Positions 7,596 through 16,756 of a stretch of 58,770 nucleotides of DNA are shown here, piece by piece (position 1 is the first letter of the stretch; each line of letters begins with the position of its first letter). The DNA lies in the IMG/VR virus record IMGVR_UViG_3300020283_000003, positions 1 to 58,770 of that record; one strand, given 5' to 3'. The stretch comes from a virus. A program made the position numbers and the translations under genes. The notes under the pieces are model-generated. The model saw nothing but the letters and a program-made list of their open reading frames with translations. It was not told the DNA's origin and ran no database searches.

Positions 7596-9851
7596 TTAAA
7601 CTCTACCAACGACTTCTTCAAACGAGATGCCAGTTCTAGTAGCAACGAATGTAAGACCGATGAAGTTGATGGAACGTGCAGGCTTAATGAATATGTCTGC
7701 GATAAATTCGTTACGATCAATAACGTCAGGAGTGTTATTGGTTTCGTCACAGACAACTAAGAAGTCACTAATACCTCTCTTTGCCTGAACATCACGTAAG
7801 AATGGTTCAATGATATTTACAAAGTTTGTTCTTGTAATATCATCGTTGAACTCGAATAACTGATCTCTTGCTGCAGCAGATATCGCCTTCTCTAGGAAGA
7901 TGAACAAACGACGGACGTTGATTCTGTCGAATGCAGATGCTTTTGCAAGACCAGTCTTATCACCAAATAGAATGATACCGCCACCTGGATTAAAGGTGAT
8001 TGGGTTAATTCTATTGGAATAGAGTTCGTCTCTTGCTCTCTTACCAGGATTGAACGCAAGTTTAACAGCATTCAGGATAGCACCTCTGGAAGTACCAGCA
8101 GGTGAGTACCATGGGAAGTTATTGATATCAGTTCTAGCACAAAGACCAGCGATATCAGCGTTCATTGGAACCCATCTAAACTCTTTGTTGAAACGGTCAA
8201 AGGTGTACTTGTAACCAGAATCAAACACAGCGAATGATGAGGATGTAACAGGAGCAAAGTATCCTGTGATCTTATCTAAGATCTCGGATGTTGGGTTGAG
8301 GGCATCGTCTGTAAGGAATGCACCTCTATAAGGAGAAATGAATGCAACTGCATCTTTTCTCAATTCTGCAACTTCAATTAGTTTGTTTGCAATTGCAGCA
8401 GCACCTTCTTTGCTGTAGTTTGCAGAACCCATGATGAGGAAGTTAATTTCAATCTCCTCAGGATTCTCAAACAATTCGTAACCAGCATATATGTTGCCAA
8501 CTGAAGCAGCATATTCACCAGTTAAACCAGAAGCAGCGTAGTTAACGCCCTTAGACATTACAACTTTCCAAGCACCTCTACCACCAAAACTGATGTCTTG
8601 TGCATCTTGGTTCCATCCAATGTCACTGTCTTGTTCAAACTTATCTTTCTGGAAACTAGAAGTAGTAACACCAACAGGTTCGTTACCACCGAAGATGTAA
8701 TCTGAATCTTCTACAAGATACTTTCTATACCATGAAGGTGTTGCAACAGAAGAAGTTGCATCCTTTGCTTTAGAAAGATTAAAGTGCTTCTCTAATATTT
8801 GACCAGGAACTCCTGTGATTGTACCTTTGTCGTCAATGACAAGGATATGCATTTCGTCATGTCTGGAGTTTCTCTCAGAACAATACTGAGAAGTACCAGG
8901 ACGATCTGCTACAGCGTTCCACTTAAAGTTATTATTATCGATACCTACGTATTGGTTATCAAACCAATCGTTCTCGCCAGAGTAAGAAGTAGTACCATAA
9001 GCAACATCCGAATTAGTTAACGTAGTAACACCGATTGTTACACCGTCAACAGTATGGAAAGCAAGTGAACCAGAGTCTGCAAATCTGTAAATACCAGTTG
9101 GTGTGTAATCTACTTCGGTTTCAGTACCCGCTGTAGAAACATGAGAGTGGAACTTAACATCGATAGTACCGTTTTTAGCACTACTGATACCAGTAATAAT
9201 ACCTTTAAAGTATCCATCTAATAGTGTTGTAGCACCTGCACCAGCAAGAACAGTGTTAGCAGGAACTGCTTGTGTTACACCGTAACCTACTTGTAGTGAA
9301 TGTGTTACTCTTACACTTTGTGTAGTACCAACACCAACAACAGATGCAAACTGTGTTGTATTAATACCAGTCATTTGTTGGTCTGCTTGACCGTCAATAA
9401 CGCAGATTGTTACATTATTTGCCCATGTACCTGGTGTTTGTGCAACGAAAGAAACGCCACTGATACCGTTTTCTAGATATCCAGTGGATTCAAAATCCAG
9501 ATCATTTTTAATTTTTATAGCAGTCCCCGTGAAGGCAATACCTGGTGTATCGTCAGCACATGCATTTTTCAGTGCAGTGCCATCAGCTCTGACAACACGT
9601 AATGCACCTCCATATGCAAGGTATGAAGAAGCCGAAATCCAATGTTCATAATGTCTATCTGCACTGTATGCAGTTCCGAAAACGTTAAGCAAATCTTGCT
9701 CACTTTCGATCAATGTTGGTTGGCCTACAGGACCCTTTGCAAATGGCGAACATAGCGCTCCGATACTATCAGAAGTTGCATCCACTCTACCAGTGGTTAA
9801 GTCAACTTCTCTAACCAGAATACCTGGAGATGCTAAGTTTAAATAGCCCAT
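7596..9851 (-). CDS. 18: contractile tail sheath protein gp18
   Basis: A protein of 751 residues, longer than T4 gp18 (659). The N-terminus MGYLNLASPGILVREVDLTTG and the C-terminal half (KLIEVAELRKDAVAFISPYRG, WYSPAGTSRGAI, and GIILFGDKT within FNPGGGIILFGDKTGL) match the conserved sheath fold. The extra length is probably in the variable surface domains around residues 110-330. The start is supported by an AAGGAG ribosome binding site. It forms the contracting outer tail layer. Confidence 0.97.
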   Translation of the reverse strand: MGYLNLASPGILVREVDLTTGRVDATSDSIGALCSPFAKGPVGQPTLIESEQDLLNVFGTAYSADRHYEHWISASSYLAYGGALRVVRADGTALKNACADDTPGIAFTGTAIKIKNDLDFESTGYLENGISGVSFVAQTPGTWANNVTICVIDGQADQQMTGINTTQFASVVGVGTTQSVRVTHSLQVGYGVTQAVPANTVLAGAGATTLLDGYFKGIITGISSAKNGTIDVKFHSHVSTAGTETEVDYTPTGIYRFADSGSLAFHTVDGVTIGVTTLTNSDVAYGTTSYSGENDWFDNQYVGIDNNNFKWNAVADRPGTSQYCSERNSRHDEMHILVIDDKGTITGVPGQILEKHFNLSKAKDATSSVATPSWYRKYLVEDSDYIFGGNEPVGVTTSSFQKDKFEQDSDIGWNQDAQDISFGGRGAWKVVMSKGVNYAASGLTGEYAASVGNIYAGYELFENPEEIEINFLIMGSANYSKEGAAAIANKLIEVAELRKDAVAFISPYRGAFLTDDALNPTSEILDKITGYFAPVTSSSFAVFDSGYKYTFDRFNKEFRWVPMNADIAGLCARTDINNFPWYSPAGTSRGAILNAVKLAFNPGKRARDELYSNRINPITFNPGGGIILFGDKTGLAKASAFDRINVRRLFIFLEKAISAAARDQLFEFNDDITRTNFVNIIEPFLRDVQAKRGISDFLVVCDETNNTPDVIDRNEFIADIFIKPARSINFIGLTFVATRTGISFEEVVGRV

Positions 9852-9888
9852 TTGTTACTCCTTGGCGTACTCAGAAATAGTCTAAAAA

Positions 9889-9896
9889 TATTTATT
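9889..9896 (-). promoter_or_regulatory. late-promoter-like AATAAATA before gene 18
   Basis: The minus strand reads CAATAAATATTTTTAG, 38 bp before the gene 18 start. The octamer differs from TATAAATA by its first base, like the one before the truncated left-edge gene. Sheath is made in large amounts, so a late promoter here is expected. Confidence 0.5.
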
Positions 9897-9936
9897 GTTT
9901 TGAACCTTTACACAGGGGAAACTTAGCGTGAACTTA

Positions 9937-10167
9937 CTACCAGTCAGGATATTGCCACCTTTCAATACTTTCAAATTTTTTACTTTTCACCCTTTTGATA
10001 GTGCACTTTTTACATTCATATGAGTATGATGATGCTACTGGTCCTCTATCTTTTCTGGTACGATAAAACCCATCAACTAAATTCTTTGTCTCTCTACAAG
10101 TCCTACACTCCCTATCAGAAAGTAACAAATGACCTAATGACAGGTTCTCATCTAAATCAATTTCCAT
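9937..10167 (-). CDS. small zinc-ribbon-like protein between terminase and sheath genes
   Basis: An open frame exists from 10185, but the ATG at 10167 overlaps the gene 17 stop as TAATG, which is the commoner coupling, giving 76 residues (MEIDLDENLSLGH...). Two pairs, CRTC and CKKC, about 30 residues apart are followed by a Lys/Arg-rich stretch (IKRVKSKKF), so it looks like a four-Cys zinc ribbon with a basic tail. Such ribbons occur in HNH/endonuclease VII-type phage proteins, but no His-Asn-His motif can be seen. It has no counterpart between 17 and 18 in T4. Confidence 0.75.
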   Translation of the reverse strand: MEIDLDENLSLGHLLLSDRECRTCRETKNLVDGFYRTRKDRGPVASSYSYECKKCTIKRVKSKKFESIERWQYPDW

Positions 10168-11819
10168 TAAGATTGGTAGTCCCACATATAAGATCTGTCA
10201 CCATATTCGTCAACCTTATTCCATCGGTCTCCCTCTGTATCTACAAATGTATCCTGATCTAAACCGTCATCTATGAAACCAAATGGTGCCATGTCTTGTT
10301 CAATTTGATTTTTCTGTTCTTCATATAACCTCTTACGAACGTCTTGATCTGTAAGTTCTTTAAAATAATCTTGAGCAACTAACCATGCATATATTACAAG
10401 ACACATAGCAAGGTCATCATTACATCCTTCTTCTGCCTCAAATGAATTACTTTTAGATATGAATGTAGTAAGTTCTGAGATAATATCATAATCATTAATG
10501 ATAACTTTATCACCCTCAATCATTGTCTTAAGGTTCAATGATCCAACCTTCTTTACTGTCTTGGACATCTTGACACCTAATTGTGTCTTCTTACCAGAGA
10601 ATCCTTGACCAACTATTTGACCTGCACGTCCTCTCATAGAACACATAAGAAGGTTAGAGTATTCAAGATCATAGTTTAGAATAGATGCAACTTGATCTCC
10701 AATATCATTTACCTCACATAATATGAATGCATTATTATAATTTCTTGCTACTTCCCAAATAATATTCGGGAACAACATAGGTTTGATTTCATTATTTCTA
10801 TACTTTGCCACAAGACGATGTGGAAACTCAGTGATATCAACTACAACAAATGCAGAGTAGTCAAAACCAACCCCTCTTGCAACGTCAACCGTAATCATGT
10901 AATCATGTTTGTCTATAGGTTGTTCGTATACGTCCAAACCAGCATTTCGTGTGGTTGGATTTTGATAGACCATCGCTTTCAGTTTTGATGGTGCAATTAA
11001 AGTATCAACAGATCCTAAGAACTCACATTCAAACTCAACTCTGAACTGTGCTTCAGAAGTGTTCTTGATTGTTTGTGCTCTCCACTTATCATCTCTACCT
11101 GGTACTTCTGACCAATGAACTTCTGTAGGTACATATTCATTTTCTCCTCTCTCGGCATCATGCCAATATCTGTAAAAATGATTCATCCCGTGAGGGGTAG
11201 AAACCATTATGACTTTTGTGTTTTTACCAGAAGATATAGTAGGGTAAACAGAGGCAAAGAATTGATCAGCAATGTGATTCGGGATGAACGCGAATTCGTC
11301 AAGAAAGATGATATTATAGGAGCCGCCACGGACAGCAGATGCAGACGTGCTGGCGGCGATAATTTTAGATCCATTTTCTAATTCCATTGAACCCTTATTA
11401 TACACCAAGATTCCTTGCTGCATCCATTTGGGCAGTTTTTCGTATGCAAATTGTAATCTGTTTAAAAGATCTCTAGCAGTTGATGCTTTGTTTGCTAGAA
11501 TAGCAATATTGACATTAGCATTAAAAATAGCATAGTGTAAGAGATACGATACACAGGTTGTAGACTTACCTGTCTGTCGTGGCATCTTACAGATATTAAA
11601 TCTGTTCTCATGAAATCTTCTTACTAACTTCTCTTGGAAAGGATATAATTTAAAAGGAACTTCTCCTTCATCAAGAGAAACGATCTTTACATGATTTCTG
11701 GCAAAATATACAGGATCATCTTTACATTTGAGGAACTCAATAACTTGATCCTCTGTAAATTGAATTTGAGTATTTGCTCTTTTTAGATTCGGATTGCCAA
11801 GATATACATTATCACTCAT
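10167..11819 (-). CDS. 17: terminase large subunit gp17 (packaging ATPase and nuclease)
   Basis: A protein of 550 residues with both terminase domains. ATPase: Walker A MPRQTGKST at about residues 79-87, Walker B IIFLDEF at about 170-176 with Glu175, and the coupling motif MVSTPHG near 205. Nuclease (RNase H fold): Asp312 in MITVDVARG, the acidic pair in CEVNDIGDQ near 368-374, and the late Asp468/469 in CNDDLAM. It docks on the portal, pumps DNA into the prohead and cuts at headful. It is shorter than T4 gp17 (610). Here it is separated from gene 16 by three genes. Confidence 0.97.
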   Translation of the reverse strand: MSDNVYLGNPNLKRANTQIQFTEDQVIEFLKCKDDPVYFARNHVKIVSLDEGEVPFKLYPFQEKLVRRFHENRFNICKMPRQTGKSTTCVSYLLHYAIFNANVNIAILANKASTARDLLNRLQFAYEKLPKWMQQGILVYNKGSMELENGSKIIAASTSASAVRGGSYNIIFLDEFAFIPNHIADQFFASVYPTISSGKNTKVIMVSTPHGMNHFYRYWHDAERGENEYVPTEVHWSEVPGRDDKWRAQTIKNTSEAQFRVEFECEFLGSVDTLIAPSKLKAMVYQNPTTRNAGLDVYEQPIDKHDYMITVDVARGVGFDYSAFVVVDITEFPHRLVAKYRNNEIKPMLFPNIIWEVARNYNNAFILCEVNDIGDQVASILNYDLEYSNLLMCSMRGRAGQIVGQGFSGKKTQLGVKMSKTVKKVGSLNLKTMIEGDKVIINDYDIISELTTFISKSNSFEAEEGCNDDLAMCLVIYAWLVAQDYFKELTDQDVRKRLYEEQKNQIEQDMAPFGFIDDGLDQDTFVDTEGDRWNKVDEYGDRSYMWDYQS

Positions 11820-11822
11820 AAT

Positions 11823-11900
11823 TTAATGTGGATCGTAATACCTTATAAGTGCTCCTGTAGCGACGATGAGCACAACAACAATAATAACAACAGCTGGCAT
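11823..11900 (-). CDS. 25-residue single-pass membrane peptide upstream of gene 17
   Basis: The frame MPAVVIIVVVLIVATGALIRYYDPH has about 17 consecutive hydrophobic residues (3-19) followed by a short basic/aromatic tail, the look of a tiny membrane-spanning peptide. It fills the gap between the basic protein gene (ends 11910) and gene 17 (starts 11819) and stops 4 bp before the gene 17 start. There is no Shine-Dalgarno sequence. Its clean hydrophobic pattern and tight spacing argue for a real gene. Confidence 0.55.
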   Translation of the reverse strand: MPAVVIIVVVLIVATGALIRYYDPH

Positions 11901-11909
11901 TTTTATTTT

Positions 11910-12419
11910 TTAACTATAATGATATGTAGGTTTGTTAGTCTTACCTAGTTTTCCACTTCTTACTTTTGTACCAGAAGTTTCACCATAACCTTTAGGATGC
12001 TTACCAGGTGTTGTCTTACCTAGATTTCCAGAGGGTTTTGGTTTCTTAGATTCAGTGTCATGTAATCTTGCAGGTTTGTTTTTATCCTTTGTAATTACAG
12101 TCTCTTGACCATGTTTTCTACCAAGACGACGCATTACCTTACCAAAACGTCTCTTAGACATTCCTTTACCAGGACTTGTTTGGTATGAAACCTCACGTCC
12201 TGTTCCTTCACCTGATGAATACTTATATTCACCAACTCCTTTTTTGTACCCAATCCCTTTCTTTTTTAAATCTTTTTCAAGAGACTTTCTACTTTCTCTA
12301 TTTTTCTTTTCATCAGTTCCACGATCAGCAGCAATGTTACCAGTCTGCTGTGTCTTTGCCTTTGTCATCATACGGGTAGTGGGGTTACCCTCTAACATAA
12401 ACTGTTTAAAACTTTTCAT
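11910..12419 (-). CDS. basic, low-complexity protein between genes 16 and 17
   Basis: I start it at the ATG at 12419 (MKSFKQFMLEGNPTTRM..., 169 residues), just after the stop of the upstream gene at 12421; a frame from 12464 would overlap that gene. The protein is very rich in Lys, Gly, Arg and Ser with no hydrophobic core (SKRRFGKVMRRLGRKHG near the centre, GNLGKTTPGKHPKGYGETSG at the end). This suggests a nucleic-acid-binding or disordered virion protein. No enzyme motif is seen. Conserved function not recognised. Confidence 0.8.
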   Translation of the reverse strand: MKSFKQFMLEGNPTTRMMTKAKTQQTGNIAADRGTDEKKNRESRKSLEKDLKKKGIGYKKGVGEYKYSSGEGTGREVSYQTSPGKGMSKRRFGKVMRRLGRKHGQETVITKDKNKPARLHDTESKKPKPSGNLGKTTPGKHPKGYGETSGTKVRSGKLGKTNKPTYHYS

Positions 12420-12420
12420 C

Positions 12421-13230
12421 TTAACAATTCCATGCTCTGAGTGACTTAGACAATCTATCATCACCTGTATTATTAGATGGTTTCTGTCTCTTTCTCATTC
12501 CTTTCATTCTAGCGCAGAATGATGCCCTGCGGGGGTTTCCAACTTTCTTGCTAGGTGCTTTAAGGTCAGATCCAGGATTTTCGCGTTCGTAACTTCTTCT
12601 GCCTTTTTCGTTAAGTCCGCCTGACTTACTCTGTCCTGACTTTTTTGTCCATGCTGCTCCTTCTTCGAGTCCATGTTCTTCGTTTGCCTTTACACAGCGG
12701 TTGTACGTTTTGCCGAATAGTTTTTGGGTTCCCGTTTTTTTATATCCCTTCCAACACTTCTTTCCTTCATTCATGAAATCTTGGAAAGACATTTTACCTT
12801 CAAATTCTTCTTTTTTACTTTTGTTTCCCCAATTATTAGCACCAACTTTACGGCATTTGACAAGTGCACCGCTTGCATAAGCACTTGGCCAAACTGAATA
12901 GCGAGATTTTACTTTTTTATAGCAGGCATCTTTTTTGCCTTCTTTCATTGTTGCAACATTCTTCGCCTTCCCCTTTTTATCTGGGTTTGGGTCTTGACGA
13001 TTCTTACGACGAAATGCTGACTCCTCTTCATCTTTAGAGAGAGCACGTTTCATTTTTGAAGATCCACATTTTGGTTTAGTTGTTTGACCTGGTTGTTTAG
13101 CACAGGGCTTTCCTGAGTATTTACCGCCCAGTTGAACCCAACCAGGGGTACCATCAGAAGAGCGACTCTTGCTAAACCAGTCGCGCAAAGAACTATCACC
13201 ACTTTTGTTTTCATCTAATCTCCAATTCAT
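12421..13230 (-). CDS. basic Cys-containing protein, DUF5872-like
   Basis: A protein of 269 residues. The central block DACYKKVKSRYSVWPSAYAS followed by GALVKCRKVGANNWGNK (about residues 100-140) is characteristic of a conserved marine-phage family (DUF5872 by memory). It is preceded by WVQLGGKYSGKPCAKQPG near residue 31 and followed by a second Cys motif KKCWKGYKKTG near 157. The C-terminus GDDRLSKSLRAWNC is also typical. Lys/Arg content is very high. The role is unknown; position between the terminase genes suggests a packaging or head-associated role, which is inference. Confidence 0.85.
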   Translation of the reverse strand: MNWRLDENKSGDSSLRDWFSKSRSSDGTPGWVQLGGKYSGKPCAKQPGQTTKPKCGSSKMKRALSKDEEESAFRRKNRQDPNPDKKGKAKNVATMKEGKKDACYKKVKSRYSVWPSAYASGALVKCRKVGANNWGNKSKKEEFEGKMSFQDFMNEGKKCWKGYKKTGTQKLFGKTYNRCVKANEEHGLEEGAAWTKKSGQSKSGGLNEKGRRSYERENPGSDLKAPSKKVGNPRRASFCARMKGMRKRQKPSNNTGDDRLSKSLRAWNC

Positions 13231-13247
13231 CGTAAATGAAGGAACAA

Positions 13248-13676
13248 TTACTTATTATTTAGTATTCCTTGTTTTAGTAACTTTTGCAATTCTGAAGTTG
13301 ACCCAACAAAAACTGCATTATTAGTCACATTACCACCTACTGGTTTTCCACTATCTTCCTCAAGATCTTTTAGTTTCTTTTGTAAATCTAAAAGTTTATC
13401 TGTATTGTCACCAACACTTTTTAAAATTTGTCCAGCAACTTCATATGCTCTAGGACTGTCACTTTCTGCTGCTAGTTCCATGATTCCATTGAGTGCTTCT
13501 TGTCCCTTTTCAATTAAGGAATACAAGTTACCTCTAGTATATTCATAATCTTTAGTTACATCATCTGTCTCTTGTTTAGGAATTGGCACAGCATCCTTCT
13601 TAATCTCAGTAATACTAGACTCGATTGACGTGTCTAGTGCTTCATTAATTTGGTCGAATTTGTTGTCTTTCATCAT
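13248..13676 (-). CDS. 16: terminase small subunit gp16
   Basis: A protein of 142 residues. The segment DDVTKDYEYTRGNLYSLIEK followed by GQEALNGIMELA...SPRAYEVAGQILKS (about residues 38-90) and the coiled LLDLQKKLKDLEE are typical of T4-like gp16, which forms the ring that recognises concatemeric DNA and stimulates gp17. T4 gp16 is 164 residues. Its start overlaps the end of gene 15 (ATGATG), and the order 15-16 is canonical, but gene 17 follows only after three unrelated genes. Confidence 0.9.
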   Translation of the reverse strand: MMKDNKFDQINEALDTSIESSITEIKKDAVPIPKQETDDVTKDYEYTRGNLYSLIEKGQEALNGIMELAAESDSPRAYEVAGQILKSVGDNTDKLLDLQKKLKDLEEDSGKPVGGNVTNNAVFVGSTSELQKLLKQGILNNK

Positions 13677-14527
13677 CCGTCAACATCCTTTCCTTCACTT
13701 GGACTATATTTAGTTGGAGTCAAATATATTGATGTAGTTTCATTGAATCCAAAATCATCACCTTCTACAATTAACGGATCATCGGCAGCAGTAATCGCTC
13801 CGTCGTCGTTGTAATCTTTCTTTGCTTTTGGTGTAGTTGTATATCTGACACTCTTTCTTGCGGTTCTTGTATTTGTATCTTGGTAGATATCGACCATAAC
13901 CTTCTTGATGATTCCATCTGGAGAATCTGCGATTGCACCGAAGAGTTGAGTTTTTGCAGAAAAAGATAATGTGTAAATGAGTGCTCTACGAGTCGTAAAG
14001 TCTCCCTCATATTCGTCAGAAAAACTAATATTGTTTAGTGTAATAGGAACATCTCTTTTCTCTCCAATAGAACTTACTAGGTCTATTGTAACATTAAAAC
14101 TTGGTTGGAAATATGGTAATATCTGTTCAATAATTTGTAAAGCATCATCATTTAATTTTGTAAAAATATTTAATTCAAAATTAAGATTATAAGGAACAGG
14201 CATGAATACCTTTTTCAAAGAACCACTAGGTTTTATAGTGGTTTTGAATGTTTGAGTAATTCCTGTTTTTCTTGTTGCATCATACTCAATACCAGTCATT
14301 TCAAATGACATTCTTGGTAAAGTAATTGCAATGTCTCTCTCATTTGTTTTACCTTGCTCAATTCTTGCCAAGAATTTTTGCATAGGACCATATGCTAGGG
14401 GTACTTTAATCGCACTAATATCCTTACCAGCAGCATCTTGATGGCGTAGTTGAATATTATTAAATAAGGTTCCGAAACCAATAATTGTTTTTCTTAGGAT
14501 TTCGTGATAGTAATACTGTCCTAACAT
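13673..14527 (-). CDS. 15: tail completion / sheath terminator protein gp15
   Basis: A protein of 284 residues. MLGQYYYHEILRKTIIGFGT, NIQLRH, and KVPLAYGPMQKFLARIEQ and ITLPRMSFEMTGIEYD (about residues 40-90) match T4-like gp15, the ring that caps the tail tube and sheath and joins to the neck. T4 gp15 is 272 residues. It starts on the stop of gene 14 and ends in a 4-bp overlap with gene 16, so 13-14-15-16 is one translationally coupled unit. Confidence 0.95.
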   Translation of the reverse strand: MLGQYYYHEILRKTIIGFGTLFNNIQLRHQDAAGKDISAIKVPLAYGPMQKFLARIEQGKTNERDIAITLPRMSFEMTGIEYDATRKTGITQTFKTTIKPSGSLKKVFMPVPYNLNFELNIFTKLNDDALQIIEQILPYFQPSFNVTIDLVSSIGEKRDVPITLNNISFSDEYEGDFTTRRALIYTLSFSAKTQLFGAIADSPDGIIKKVMVDIYQDTNTRTARKSVRYTTTPKAKKDYNDDGAITAADDPLIVEGDDFGFNETTSIYLTPTKYSPSEGKDVDG

Positions 14528-15912
14528 TAGAATTCACCAAATGGGTTTTTCTCAGAAAAATCTAAGATTAAATCTGCCTCTGTTTCAAAGACATCTCCTT
14601 CATTGAAGGCATCATAAGTATCTTCAAAATTATACGTCCTCACAGTATATGTAGCAGATGATGTAGAACCAACAACTGTTTCTCCGTCATAGAAGGTTCC
14701 AGTAACAATACCAACCTTAAGAACACCCTTAGTTGCATCCCATTCCCTAACTCTTGCTGTTGTACTGCTTGATTGCCCAGTAATTAGTTCATTGTACACA
14801 TAAGTGCCAGTTCCGTTCTGAGGGGCACCAGAGAAGGTTACAGAAGGTGCCTCTGTATATCCAGCACCTGCATTAGTAATGTATACATTAGTAACCTGAC
14901 CTCTAGAATTAAGAGTTGCAAATGCAGTTGCATCAATTCCACCAGCTGGTGCAGTTCCGATAGCAACAGTTGGTGCAGCAGCATATTGAGTTCCTGCTGT
15001 TCCAACAGTAATTTCTCCAACACCGAAGGAAGTTCCAGATCCAACTACAAAAGTACAGGTTGCAATAGCACCAGATCCTCCACCACCTGTAATGTAAATG
15101 GTTGGTTTTTCACTATATCCATAACCTGCATTTGTCAATCTAATTGCTTCTACTGCCTGTAATTGTCCCATAGCAGTTGTGATTGCAACAGCAGTAGCAG
15201 TCGTAAATCCAACTGGAGGAGAAGTAAATGTTACTAGAGGAGTGCTTGTATATCCATATCCATCATTCTGTAAGAATACTTGACCAACATAACCAGTAGT
15301 TGTACTTGCAGTTCCTAAAGCAGTGGTTCCATTTCCTACAATGTTTAATGTAGTAATAAATCCTTCATCAAGAACTGTCTTATCAATACTATCAATACCT
15401 GTATCAAGTACCTCATCCTCGTACTCAAATAATTCACATCTAAGTTCAAAAACGTAGTTTTTACGAAGCATGAAGAAAGGTTTTTCTACTTCTACATACT
15501 TGATCTCAAATAACTTTTTCCCAAGTGGGAAGTATACTAAATCACCCTCTCTAGGGGTATCAAAGAATTCAACTTCATCATCATCCATCTGATCCATAAA
15601 TGGACGGATAAAATCTGTAAATCTCTCTTTAGAAATGATCAAAGATACTTCATCTTTTAGAGTGATTCCAAATTTTGTCATTATATCTCCATTACCTTGG
15701 AACCCATCATAGTTTTGCAAATAGGCTTCAATAGTAAAATTATCATCAAACTTTGATGATTGCACTTCTTCTATAATTGATTTTTTATTTACAAACTTCC
15801 TTGGAATGTATGTTACATCGATACCATACATCCTCAACTGTTCGTTGATCAAATCTTGTACGAGGTTCTGTTCTCCAGTGGAACCTTGTATAAAAAAAGG
15901 ATTAAGTGCCAT
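14527..15912 (-). CDS. 14: neck protein gp14 with a large beta-repeat insertion
   Basis: A protein of 461 residues against 256 in T4. The N-terminal 180 residues (MALNPFFIQGSTGEQNLVQD, MYGIDVTYIPRKFVNKKS, DLVYFPLGKKLFEIKYVE) and the C-terminal FETEADLILDFSEKNPFGEF match T4-like gp14, which with gp13 completes the head and joins the tail. Between about residues 195 and 380 lies a Gly/Thr/Ala-rich insertion with repeated units of the form GYGYTSTPLVTF, GYGYSEKPTIYI and GAGYTEAPSVTF. The same unit occurs in gp8 and the giant protein, so it is probably a surface-exposed module exchanged among virion proteins. Confidence 0.93.
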   Translation of the reverse strand: MALNPFFIQGSTGEQNLVQDLINEQLRMYGIDVTYIPRKFVNKKSIIEEVQSSKFDDNFTIEAYLQNYDGFQGNGDIMTKFGITLKDEVSLIISKERFTDFIRPFMDQMDDDEVEFFDTPREGDLVYFPLGKKLFEIKYVEVEKPFFMLRKNYVFELRCELFEYEDEVLDTGIDSIDKTVLDEGFITTLNIVGNGTTALGTASTTTGYVGQVFLQNDGYGYTSTPLVTFTSPPVGFTTATAVAITTAMGQLQAVEAIRLTNAGYGYSEKPTIYITGGGGSGAIATCTFVVGSGTSFGVGEITVGTAGTQYAAAPTVAIGTAPAGGIDATAFATLNSRGQVTNVYITNAGAGYTEAPSVTFSGAPQNGTGTYVYNELITGQSSSTTARVREWDATKGVLKVGIVTGTFYDGETVVGSTSSATYTVRTYNFEDTYDAFNEGDVFETEADLILDFSEKNPFGEF

Positions 15913-16754
15913 TATCCAATAAGATCAAAAGGTGGAAGTTCGTATTCGCTAATCATTGCCTGTCTCAATTCGGCAAGTTCTCTTTCAGCATCGTCATATA
16001 TTGGTCTACCATTTAATTCAATACCACCAGGAAGTTTTACACCTTGGAACTTAATTAAGTTTTGACCCCATTGTCTTTTAATCAATGCGGTGGTATATCG
16101 TTTTAAGAAAGAATTATTCCAAACTAACTGATTAGTTGATGGATCAATCGCTCTGTAACAATCAATAATAATATAATCATCCACAGTTGCGTTATTCCAC
16201 TCAATGTCGATATAAAGTTTTCCTTGAGTTTTATTGAATCTTATTTGCTTATCAGTTGTAAGTAATCTATCAATAGTCTCTAAATGACTCTTTACCATAG
16301 AGTAACTTAATAACTCACTAGCACCTAACCAATAAATGTCATTTAAGAATAATTGATATTTAACACTAAACATTCCACTAGAAATGCTACTACTATCAAA
16401 TCTGAATACTTTATTTACTCCAATGATATCATCTGGAAGTTTTAAGAAATTGCTATTTTCCTCAAAGTTAAAAGCAACACTACTTCCAGTAATAGTAGCA
16501 CTATCTGTTGTTGTAGTAATACCTGCACCTTGATTTCCAACTCTTGCCTTTCCTCTATCAATATCATCTTGTGTAATCTTATATTTTAAGTATTGGCTCT
16601 CTGTCCCATCAAAATGTCTCTCTTGCCAAAACTGCAAAGCATCATCGACTAGATCATCAAGTTGGTCATCATCAACATTGATTTCTAGTACAGGAGCACC
16701 TAATTGCCTTAGGCAATAGTCTTTAAATCCTTCTCTGGTAGATGGTTTTGCCAT
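15912..16754 (-). CDS. 13: neck protein gp13
   Basis: A protein of 280 residues (T4 309). The N-terminus with TREGFKDYCLRQLGAPVLEI and VDDDQLDDLVDDALQFWQER is diagnostic for T4-like gp13, the head-completion ring below the portal. The segment KLYIDIEWNNATVDDYIIID near residue 180 and the C-terminal RQAMISEYELPPFDLIG also fit. It overlaps gene 14 by one base. Confidence 0.95.
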   Translation of the reverse strand: MAKPSTREGFKDYCLRQLGAPVLEINVDDDQLDDLVDDALQFWQERHFDGTESQYLKYKITQDDIDRGKARVGNQGAGITTTTDSATITGSSVAFNFEENSNFLKLPDDIIGVNKVFRFDSSSISSGMFSVKYQLFLNDIYWLGASELLSYSMVKSHLETIDRLLTTDKQIRFNKTQGKLYIDIEWNNATVDDYIIIDCYRAIDPSTNQLVWNNSFLKRYTTALIKRQWGQNLIKFQGVKLPGGIELNGRPIYDDAERELAELRQAMISEYELPPFDLIG

Positions 16755-16756
16755 AT

